Assembly (NCBI GenBank): GCA_950022655.1
Contig: OX465592.1
Location: 3,030,623 to 3,094,622, forward strand
Reading direction: 5' to 3'
Length of the DNA: 64,000 nucleotides
Source: Alentia gelatinosa
Lineage: Eukaryota; Annelida; Polychaeta; Phyllodocida; Polynoidae
Shown here: positions 48,401 through 60,400 of the stretch, in pieces
How the letters are laid out: each line of letters begins with the position of its first letter
Position numbering within the stretch: position 1 is the stretch's first letter
Notes under the pieces: model-generated
What the model was told of the DNA's origin: nothing
Databases searched by the model: none
What the model saw: the letters and a program-made list of their open reading frames with translations, nothing else
Made by a program: the position numbers and the translations under genes

Positions 48401-51400
48401 TATAATAAGGATAATAACAATAGTAATAATAACAATAATAATAATAAAGAGACACAGTTAGTGTGATTAAATGGAATCTGTTCAGAGATATTTTGATCCG
48501 AAATACTCACCAAGTTTGAAGTTTCACATACGCGGAAAATACAGCAACTCAGAACAAAATCATGGTAATAGTATGTGTATATCTAACGGCATAACCGTGT
48601 CAATCTCATCCACCTTTTATCTCACATTCAAATTCACACATTTCTAATCCCTTTTTGAATCACCAGTTGATGGGCGAGGGAAGTATCAGTGGCAGTGGAC
48701 GGACACCACCAACTACGACTACACAAACTGGTCTCCCGGATATCCGTCCGGGAAGGAGGAGAACGCATGCGCCGACTTCAGCTACGCCAATGGCGTGTGG
48801 CGAGACATTGAGTGTCGGCAGGAACGAGGCTACATCTGCCGCTACCCGTTCGGTGAGTGGACAGTCGTTTATCTCATGCCTGGTACAAGTTTAGCCAGAG
48901 GAATAACGTTAAAAAACTGTTGTAAGTGAGTGGGCAGTGGTTTATCTGACGCCTGGTACAAGTTTAGCCAGAGGAATAACATTAAAAAACTGTAGTAAGT
49001 GAGTGGGCAGTGGTTCATCTCACGCCTGGTACAAGTTTAGCCAGAGGAATAACGTTTAAAAACTATAGTGACTGAGTGGGCAGCAGAGAATTTCAACTTT
49101 CCCATAGCGAGGGGTGGGGAGTTAGCTCAGTGGTTAGAGGACCAGACTTGTAACCCAAAGGTTGTAGGACTTTGTAGGTTCGGGTCCAACCCCCAGCAGT
49201 GGTAGATTTCCTGCTATGTCAAAGGCCAATCCTTCAAATACCTTGTCTATGTGGTGTGGGAAGTAAAAGAGCTCTCACCTCGGTAAATGTGTGGGGGTGA
49301 GATTTCTACCTGAATTCATCACATAGATTCAATCACCACCCTCGTGGTGTAAAAGAACCTTGAGAAAGTCTGGAAAGGACCTAGAATGGTTGACTGGACG
49401 TAAATTCAAACAAACAAACAAACAAAGCCAATCCTTCAAATACCATGTCTATGTGGTGTGGGAAGTAAAAGAGCTCTCACCTCGGTAAATGTGTAGGGGT
49501 GAGATTTCTACTTAGATTCATCACATAGATTCAATCACCACCCTTGTGGTGTAAAAGAACCTTGAGAAAGTCTGCTAATGACCTAAAATGGCTGACTGGA
49601 CGTTAAATCAAACCAAACAAACAAACAAAAGATCCCATAGGGATTGCTATCTCACCCCTGGGGGGGGGGGGGGGGGGAGTTTAACAATGTGGTCCTAGAA
49701 GAGTTATGCCTGTAAGACATGTCCTTGGATGGTTTGTGTTTAACTATGAAGAAAATCTTAGCAAGGGACTGTCTTAGCAGATATATCATAAATATTTGAT
49801 TAGATTGATTGATAATTATTGTAATTTCATGTCTGTTTCATTCAGGTTTCCAAATCAAGACAACATTAAAGGGTAAGAATGGAGAAGTCAAAACAACTCT
49901 TTCTTTTTATAATTCTACATTAATATGACCATAAACTTCAATTCAAATAATGTCATACACTTTTGTCATTTCTCACAGGCTTTGAATACCGCAAATAATC
50001 TTTTTCACTTTCCATCCATTGTACTAAAAGTCAGAATAACCTCAAGTGATATCATCAATTATGTCTATCACACGTTATCTTAAATGCAGTTAAAAGTATT
50101 CTCATTGATTTGCATGAGCATATATTATCATTTTTATAAACACCAGTTGAGCAGTGCCCTTTCCGAAGTGAGGCCATTTTGTTGGGTGACTACTGCTACC
50201 ATGTTGTGACAACCTCCGTCATTTCCCGAGCCTCTGCGAGAGCACAATGTCAAATGAAGGGCGGCGATCTTGCCTCTATCCATGATGGCGGAGAGAACAA
50301 CTTTATCCTGTACGACTTAATGAGGTCCAATGGCGAGGTTGACATCTGGTTAGGACTCGAGAAAAAGGGTAAGTTCTGAAATGAGTCGGTTTTCTCATTT
50401 CTGAAATACCTTTTTCTGCCTTTACATTTCTATTTAGCAAGGCTAATCTGCATATGTATTTTTCAAATCCATCTCATAAGAAACCATTCTTCGACTAGAT
50501 ACTCATTTTTGTATCGTTTTATATTTATCCTGCAGTCCCGTTGGGAGCATTACTATGCTTTTAGTAAACTCCAGTGGCCAATGTCTTTACAATATTCAAG
50601 CAGAATAAACTATATGTTACACAATTGTGCCAGCATTATTAAAAATATCTTTTTGAAGCAGGTAATGAAGCCTCTCTTGCAGTATTCAAATGGACAGGAA
50701 ATATTAATCAATCTTTTGTTTACCATAGAAACCTTGCAATGAAGGTAATAATTATAAATTCTGACAAACAGGCGGTAATTTGATGTGGAGTGACTCTACC
50801 CGAGTGGACTTCACGAACTGGGGACCCGGCGAGCCGAGCCTGAAAGGAGAATGCGTCAAGATGGCGACCGTTACTGGCAAGTGGATTGAGGTCAACTGTG
50901 CCATGACGAATGGGTTCGCCTGCAAATATCCAATGGGTAGGTACATGCATCATCAAACAATTTCCATCACATTAAAGTATTAAGTTACTATACTTACATT
51001 ACACTGAATCTGCATATATTTGTTACACTATGCCTGAGCCCTCAAGAAAACAAGTGAAAATTGTCTCCATCATCCTTGTTTTAGAAACATGATAGTAAAA
51101 CAATTTATGGCTTACCATTAACTTGCATGATAAATAGTTCACAGTTTGGACATGCAACATTTAATAGAATTAGAAGGAAACCAATGAGATGAAAATGACT
51201 TGGTCTGTACTCCACCAAATATGTGAGCTATTATTTCATATTTCACCTAATTATTGCTTCTTATACGCTAAATTATCAGTAGGAGTTATTACTATGAAAT
51301 GATATCTCACATACACGCCATTTTGTGTTGGCGATTCTGGAGATCGCTGACGTTTCTCGCTTGGTGTGTCTCAAGCTTAAGGGTAAAGATTACTATAAAT

Positions 51401-54400
51401 GATGCGTGTCTGATTGACAGGTGAGCCGATCAGGACCACGACTCCAGTCATGCGCCCAACCTACAAAGGTAAACTGGATGAAAGGAGAGAAGCAGTAGCT
51501 GGGAGAATAAAATTTTATTGAATTTTATGTAGTAAAAGTATTAAAATTTTTATGTCGACCTTACTGGACGGGAATATATATAATAATTGACAAAAAAACA
51601 GCTCTTTGGGCGCTGCCATTTGTAATGTCTATAAATAAATTTCTGTGATTGTTTGATGTCTGAAGCTCTGACGTTTGACTGGTTCCAGTTCTAAAGTGGG
51701 CCTCACACGTAGAGACTAATTTCTCTCTTCTTATATTTTTTTTAAATGTCTTCATTGTAAATTCTCGCATTCTCCTTTGGTGTGAAATTCTCATGGCAAA
51801 GTGCTTTTAATTTTTTTTATTTATTTATTTTTTGCTAATAAAAAATGTTAGATTTTTGGATTTATGATTGTTTTCATTCATGCATGGTTGCAGTTGAGCC
51901 GTGCCCGTTTGTGGAGGGCGGCATCTCGTTCGGCGACTACTGCTACAGCATCAAGTCCTCCAACCTCGTGTCATGGGTGAGACTTTTACTCTCATATCAT
52001 CACACGTACTTTATCATCACCGGTAATCAAAGTTCCTGTTGAGAATGTATGGGGACTCAGTAAATTACTCACTGTTTGAAAACTGTCAGACGCCATCCAT
52101 AACCATGGTATTCGCATTCAAATTCATTGTATACGGCCTCAAAACAAAAACAGTCTCTATTGATATATCCTTTTATGTGGCAATTCCTGGGTTTAACGCT
52201 TGTCTATTACGACGTGTCAACCCCTCGTGGTTTACTGCCCCCTGTACACAAAAACCACCATTGATTATTGTCTATGTATGTCTATGTCTGACTCGGATGA
52301 CGAGTACTAGGGTATCATTAAAGGCATATCCTACAATTCACAGTGGCGCCAGCTGGTGATTTTGAAATAATGTAAATTATTAGTCAAAACTGGTTTCTTG
52401 GGATTCATTCTAGTGCTACATGAGTAAATCTAACATTTTGTCCAGTTTTTCCAATCTCAGTAAGTAGAATAGGCCAATTTGCATTTCCTTAATTTACATA
52501 GGAAATCCACTAAAAAATATGTTTTTCTTCAATTCCTTCAAAAACAAGGACGGTGACCTATGCTTTTTAAAACATAAATAAGTGATACTATATATGTACT
52601 ATATTCTGTGAAAATTTGAGGAAAATGACATGGGTTTTACTATATGAAAAAATACCTTCTAGAATTTCTATATATTCTTTTATAAAATTATCATCATATT
52701 GATCTATAAATCAAAAACTAGCACGGTGACCCCTGATTTTTAAGTTAGAAATGTGTACTACAACACCTATATTATTAGAGATCATCATATTAAAATTTTG
52801 GGAAAATGACATGTGTTTTAATTTTCAAGCCAAATTGTCCGATATGCCTTTAAAGACTAATGCGGGTAGGTATCGCAGTGCCCCCTGTGTCTACCCAATT
52901 TAACACTGGTGCTGCCATCTGGTTTCATGAAAATGTAGCAGTTTCCCATAGACATCAATAGTTAAGCACTTACCTTCTTCAGATGGCCTTCCCATAGAAA
53001 TTAGCACAGTAACATAGTATTTTTTTAGCATTTCTCATTTGTACATGTTCCCAACTATCATAATCCAGAATTATTTGAAGATAAGCAATAGAACATCAGT
53101 GTCATTTAGCAACAGAGTCGAAATATTGCATTTTCCTATAGACACCAATAGTTAAGCACTTATCTTTTCAGATGGTCCTCCCATAGAAGTTAGCATGGTG
53201 ACATGCATTTTCTGCATTTTCTATTTGCTGATTTATGAAACTTATATCATCCAGAGTTATTTGCAAAATTCAATAGAATTTAGAAATAACCCAACTACTA
53301 GCGTTTGTCTTTAACATCACTCTCTGGCTGAAGAATCATTTCCTTTTGTTATTTTGCCATGACGTCCACAGGGGGCAGCACGCGTCATGTGTCAGCAGTA
53401 CGGCGTCGGGGCGGATCTGACGTCACTCCATGACAGAGAGGAAACAGACTACATCCTGCAGGCAGTCCTCAGAAAACGAAGCCCGACCGACCTCTGGATC
53501 GGCGCCTTCAGCATCGGTAATAATTAGGAGAAACCAAACGAGAGTTGGTCGTGTTGTTGTTTATTGCACGACGGCAATGTCGTGTTTACTGCGCGAGGTG
53601 AAGCCGAGAGCAGTGATATGTGACATGGCGGAGTGCGATAAACAACACGACTAACTCGAGTTTGGTTTAGAATTTATCCTACCCCGTCTGAATTACTTCA
53701 GCAAATTGATAAAACTCACCGATAATCAGTGATATTCATTGGTCGCTTTTCAAATGACGTCATTTGATAACTGTATCCCACTAGAGTGATAAATTTCATT
53801 TTCCTGCACCGTAGACCAAATACAGTCTGCTGATGTTAAGCCTATGGAGTTTTTTATTAGGGGTAGGATAAGTGAATTCTACTTTAACAGTACTGTAGAA
53901 TGAAACTGATGAGTGTTTGGTCTGTGCCCTTGTTCGCAATCGAGTCTGGATCGTGCAGTAATATGAACGAGGCGATAGCCGAGTGAATATTCTGAAGCAC
54001 TCTAAACAAGATGTTGAATGGGGACTCAGACCAAGCACGAAAATGTTTCTGATTTTATCTTAGCCTGGAAATATTTATCTATTTATCATCATTTGAGTAT
54101 GAGTTACCGTAGTCGCAAGCCTGTTGAGAAGGAGTTCCTAATGTTAAGCCTATGGACGTTTAAACCAGGCTAAGATAAATTGTCTAACGGGCTTCAAACT
54201 TAAAACCCTTTAACTACAACAAGTGCTTCTCCCTCACACATACGGCCAGAGAATGTCATATGGCGTTCCCATAGATACAGCCAGAGAATGCCATATCCTA
54301 GAAATAAATCATAAGAGAAAAAGCTCATCTGAGTGAAGAGCAGTTCAGTCTCCATGCACAGGTCTGGTTTTGTCTGTCTCTATGTTGGGAGCAACTCCAA

Positions 54401-57400
54401 GCAGAACCTGTCGAAATCGTGCCTTTTTATATATAGTAGTTTAATAAAAAACGTTTCTCTCTCTCTCTCTATCTATCTCTCTATCTCTCTCTTTATCTCT
54501 CTCTATCTATCTCTCCTATCTCTCTTTATCTCTCTATCTCCCTCTATCTCTCTCTATCTCTCTCTCTATCTATCTCTATCTCTATCTCTCTCTGTGCACA
54601 CATACAGGTACTGACTGGCGGTGGGTGGACGGGACCCGGATGGACTACCTCAACTGGTCCCCCGACACGCCGACTGGGCGGGGAGAGTGTGGCCGGATGG
54701 ACAAGGCGACCGGCAGGTGGCGCGACTCGAGCTGTGAGGGGCTGTACGGCTTCGTCTGCAGGTTCCCAAAGGGTAAGTCACACCATCTTTAAAACCCTTC
54801 AACAGCAGCATGATGCCTCCAAGCTTTCCCCTGACTACAGCAGCATGATGCCTCCAGACATTCCCATAGCTATGGCAGTATGGTGCCTCCAGGTATTCCC
54901 CTGGCTACAGCAGCATGATGCCCCCAGGTATTCCCCTGGCTACAGTAGCATGATGCCTCCAGGTATTCCCCTGGCTATGGCAGCATGATGCCTCCAGACA
55001 TTCCCCTGGCTACAGCAGCATGATACCTCCAGGTTTTCCCCTGGCTATGGCAGCATGATGCCTCCAGACATTCCCCTGGCTACGGCAGCATGATGCTTCC
55101 ATGTTTTCCCCTGGCTATGGCAGCATGATGCCTCCAGGTTTTTCCCTGGCTATGGCAGGAAGATGCCTCAAGGCATCTTAGAGGCATCATTGATACTTTA
55201 ATATATACAAATTTCAGTAAATAGAAATATAATTGTTTGAATTAAAAGAAATTTTGACAAAGTAGAAACACCATAATGACCAGCACAATAATGCGGCCAA
55301 CGTCCACCAGACGGCGTCGTGGACGGATGTTTATTTCCTATTTTTTAATTCAGTAGATAGTGAGGAATCCACTAGTAACGCGATAATCATTTTGATTCTT
55401 TTATTTTATTACAGGTGCTGTCACTCCCAAACCAACCTTCCCAGGTATGACTATGTTAGATTATCACGTTTAATCAGTCACCAATCAGTGAGGGCTGGTA
55501 AAGAAACCATCGTCAAACAAGCAATTCCCAATACTGCTTATCGCTCGCTATTGTCATACCATTGCATACATCCAAATCCGTGGTTGTATCATATACCCAT
55601 AGCAGAAAATACTGTAAATACCAATTTCTGCTATAGAAGTGGTAGTTGACATGTACCACCATACTGTGCCGGGATGGCGACGTACCACCATACTTTGAAT
55701 ATGATTGGTTGCATTTAAAACGGAAATGCATAATTAAAAGATATATAGATAACATACGACTAGAAATTCATACCCAAAATTTCAAAATAAATTTGGGATT
55801 ATGAATAATGTAAAGAAAATAATTGAAAAAGCCACTTCCGCCCATCGAGCACACTTTGAAGGGCAGTTCGATGTCATCAGGTTTTGGCAAATGTTTAAAT
55901 AATTATCGATATCTATAGGTGCATGTATATAATACAAGTGAAACTTGTTAATCTTGTTTGTTTTGATAAAAAAATATGCCACTCGCTCTATGAGTTTGTG
56001 GAATATTTTCATCTCAGCACACTAAACTAGTTTTCCTTTATTACTCTCTTCGTCAATTGTGGCATGCCCTCCACCCTCCATCTCGACACACTAAACTAGT
56101 TTTCCTTTATTACTCTCTTCACTCAACCCTCCATCTCGACACACTAAACTAGATTTCCTTTATTACTCTCTTCACTCAACCCTCCATCTCAACACACTAA
56201 ACTAGATTTCCTTTATTACTCCCTTTACTCAACCCTCCATCTCAACACACTAAACTAGATTTCCTTTATTACTCCCTTTACTCAACCCTCCATCTCAACA
56301 CACTAAACTAGATTTCCTTTATTACTCCCTTTACTCAACCCTCCATCTCAACACACTAAACTAGTTTTCCTTTATTACTCTTTACTCAGTAGTGTCCTCC
56401 ATCTCAACACACTAAACTAGATTTCCTTTATTACTCCCTTTACTCAACCCTCCATCTCAACACACTAAACTAGTTTTCCTTTATTACTCTTTACTCAGTA
56501 GTGTCCTCCATCTCAGCACATTAAACTAGTTTTCCTTTATTACTCTCTTTGCTCAACCCTCCATCTCGACACACTAAACTAGTTTTCCTTTATTACTCTC
56601 TTTGCTCAACCCTCCATCTCAACACACTAAACTAGTTTTCCTTTATTACTCTCTTCGCTCATCCCTCCATCTCAACACACTAAACTAGTTTTCCTTTATT
56701 ACTCTCTTCGCTCAGTGGTCACGTGCCCTGCACGTCCAGACGCTCTCTTTTACGACAACGCCTGTTACGACATCCGGCCTGACGCCAACCTGGACCAGGT
56801 GACGTCACGCAGCGTGTGTCAGAGTCAGGGCGGGGAGCTGACGTCACTACACAGCCGTGACGAAGCGGAGTTTGTGCACGCAATGTCCAAGCAGAAGCCG
56901 GGAATGACGATGAAGAACCTGTGGATAGGGCTCGTCAGAAAAGGTAGGAATTAGTCGTACACAGTATTATCCACCTAGTATCATATTTACGGTATATTTA
57001 CGGTGTCATGTATCAAAGGGTCATATTGTATTTACGTTGTTTGTACCCAAGCATGGCACAGACATGGCAGGATGGCACCCCCCTTGACTTCTTTGTGGGC
57101 AGGGCACATTCCTACGCGAATCATGAATTATATTGTATTTACGGTATCACAGGTTATATTTTATTTACGGTGTATTTACAATGTCATGTATCATATTGTA
57201 TTCAAGGTTATTTACAGGCGTATCATGGATGTGGCAGGACGTCCTGCCCTGGTGGGGCGTGGTCCCACACCTATCACAGCTTATATTCCATTTACGAGAT
57301 ATTTACAGTGTTTCGTATCATGGGCTATATTGTATTTACGGTGTATTTAGGGTATGACAGGTTATATTGTATTTACGGTATATTTACAGGCGTATCATGG

Positions 57401-60400
57401 ACATGGCAGGACGGCACCCCTCTGGACTTCACCTACTGGGCGGGGCGCGGTACCACGCGTATCATGTATTATATTGTATTTACGGTGTATTTACGGTATA
57501 TTTATAGGCGTATCATGGACATGGCTGGACAGCACCCCTCTGGACTTCACCTACTGGGCTGGGCGCGGCTTCACGCGTATCATGTATTATATTGTATTTA
57601 CGGTATCATGGGTTACATTGTATTTACGGTATATTTATAGGCCTATCATGGACATGGCAGGACGGTACCCCCCTGGACTTCACCTACTGGGCGGGGCGTG
57701 GTCCCACGCCTGACGGAGACTGCGCCGACATGGACCGGGGATCAGGCCGCTGGTTGAACGTGGCCTGCGACCAGCAACGCGGCTACGTGTGCAAGTACAC
57801 CGCAGGTAGGTGCCTCGATGCTGTCTGAGTAGTTCTCTATCCATTCGTGAGTTCGGAGACGTTTTATAAACTCCTCGTGATGAGTAGGAATGCATACTGA
57901 CCAAGTAGTGAGGTATATAAGCATGGGAATTTACCTGATACCGTTTAAGTAACTCAAATGTACAAAATCTAAAAGAGTAAATTTAACAATTTGTCCACTT
58001 TATCCAGTCTTGATATATAAAATAGGCGAATTTACATTTACTTGATTTACATAGGAAGCTTACCGAAAAATATGGTTTTCGTCGATTCTTTCAAAAACAA
58101 GGATGGTAACCCATGGACATTAAAACTTAAATGAGTAGTATAATACATCTACTTTTAGGAATTTCTATCTATTCTATTATAGATTTATCATAATAAATGC
58201 CTTTAAGGTCGTGAAGAGTATACATCGAAATGAATGTCACTTAATCAAAATCGAAGACCGCCGGCCCTTGCGAATTTTGTTCCATAAACAAATAAAAAAC
58301 AAAAAGAAAATTCATTCTAAATTACTTTTGATATTACCTAAATCATTTTTCTTTTGTTTAACAGGAATTACAACTACCCCTGTACAACGTAAGTATCATT
58401 TAATATCATAATATTATGACCGCCGATTATGGCATTTAGCATCGCCGACCGATTATGTGACACTGTTGGTGCTATGATAGTCAGGTGCAAACAAAAAAGG
58501 TCAACAATTTTTGTCTCCAATATTCCATATCTAGCACCATCGACCGACTTTTGAGATCACCGACAAAATCAAACCAGGTTATATCAACCAGTGTCAGTGA
58601 CAAAAAAATTGGTCGGTGACCACCTCCTTTTTCATCAAAAAGTACCGTTTTTCCTCACCGCGACCGATTTATGTGCTAACCCTATATGAAGATTCGGGAA
58701 CCCTGCTATTTTGTCGGATATATATATATATATATTCGGCTCTAGTTTAGGGAGGGTTAATTTTCAAGCCTACAAGGTCCTATCCATATTGAACAATCGG
58801 TGAACATGGAACACATAATCGGTCTTCAGAGTGTATCATTTGGGGCAAACGATTATTAGCACGGATACATTCTCAACGAGGACCAAGAACCGATTTTTGT
58901 ACAGGCTGCATATAATCGGTGAGATTTTTCTGCGGTATGTTGAAAGGCCACATTACATAGACAATAATCGGTGATTTTTGGACAGTCGGCCGTAAACCAC
59001 GAGAGGTTGACACGTAGTAATACACGAGTGATAGCGAATATATTCCATCGTCAACCTCGAGTAACCGTCTGATTACCAGTGATTGTTGTATTTCTTTCCA
59101 AAGGTTATTAATAATAATTTACATTCCTAGAAATTCGATAATTGGTTTGGAAATGCCTGGTATGGTTTACGGCCACTAATATATAATACGTGGTGGTTTA
59201 CTGTGGCCCCATACATTTCCAATGGGGACTTCGTAAACAATGGGAAATGAAGCATCAGTTAATTGTAAGTAGTCACCGGGTCTGGGGTGATGTTTATCCT
59301 GAAAGAATGACTAAAACACTTTAATGTTTACCATGATAATGCCGGGGCACACCAAGACAAAAAAGCAGCGATTAACGGAATAGCCAACAAAAAATGAAGA
59401 ATCGCCAACGCATTTTCCGCTAGTTTTTTTTTACTCTCCCCATAGAAGAACTGTTTTTGGAAACAAAATGAGGAAATAAATATCATTTCTTTCAGGAACG
59501 ACCACCCCTAAGAAGTTACGGACCGCGTTACGCATAGTGCCGCGTATTAATACTGTAAATGCAGCGATTTACGTTAACGCCAACACAAACTAGGGTGTAT
59601 GTGAGATATCATTTCACATTAATATCTCCCATTGATAATTTAGCGTATCAGAAGCAATGATTGGGTGAAATATGAAATAAATACTTCACTTACAAGCCAT
59701 TTTGTTTTGGCAATTCGGTAAATCGCTGCCATCTCGCTTGGTGTGTCCCCGGCCTAAACATTACATTTCCTGCTACATTTTTTTTAAATTAGGGTACTCA
59801 ACAAAAGTGGTTTCTTTCAGGAACGACCACCCCTAAGAAGTGCCCGGTAAAGAAGTCCCTATGGTGGGAGCTGGGCCGTAACTGTTATTACGTCACCCTT
59901 ACGGACCGCGTTACGCATAGCGCTGCATATTATTACTGTAGATACGGTAAAGGCGCTGGCGGCAACCTCGTCTCCATTCACAGTCCCAAAGAGAACGGAT
60001 TCGTCCTTAACCTCGTGAAGCACTCAGGTGCCCCGGGAGCTACCAACGCCTGGATAGGTCTCAAGAAAACAGGTGGGCTATCTAATTAATATATTTTGTT
60101 ATTTTTTTCGTTTTTTTATATCAACAGGGACGACAACACCAGCGACTTGCACCCACAGGAACGACGGAGTGAGATTCCGGGGAACCTGCCTCGTTTTGAA
60201 AGTGGCGTCTCTGGTTAGCCAATCAGCGGCGAGCATGGCGTGTCGGCGACAGGGAGGCCACCTGACGGATATCCGCGGAACTGAGGAGAATGAGTTTATA
60301 CTGCGGGAGATTGTACGGGACCGGTCCTTTCTGAAGAGGAATATCTGGATAGGGCTGGAGAAGAAGGGTATGAGCTGAAAAACGTCCACACCAAAATCAA

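Noticed and set aside
49115..49205. Possible tRNA gene (A and B boxes present)
   Set aside because: The tRNA-like head continues into a SINE body and (CAAA)n tail, and another copy with a target duplication lies at 26475, so it is a retroelement.
57008..57640. Plus-strand ORF of 210 codons across the e53 copies
   Set aside because: It reads through intronic TATTGTATTTACGG repeats and partial exon copies; the real exon starts at 57641 with a good acceptor.
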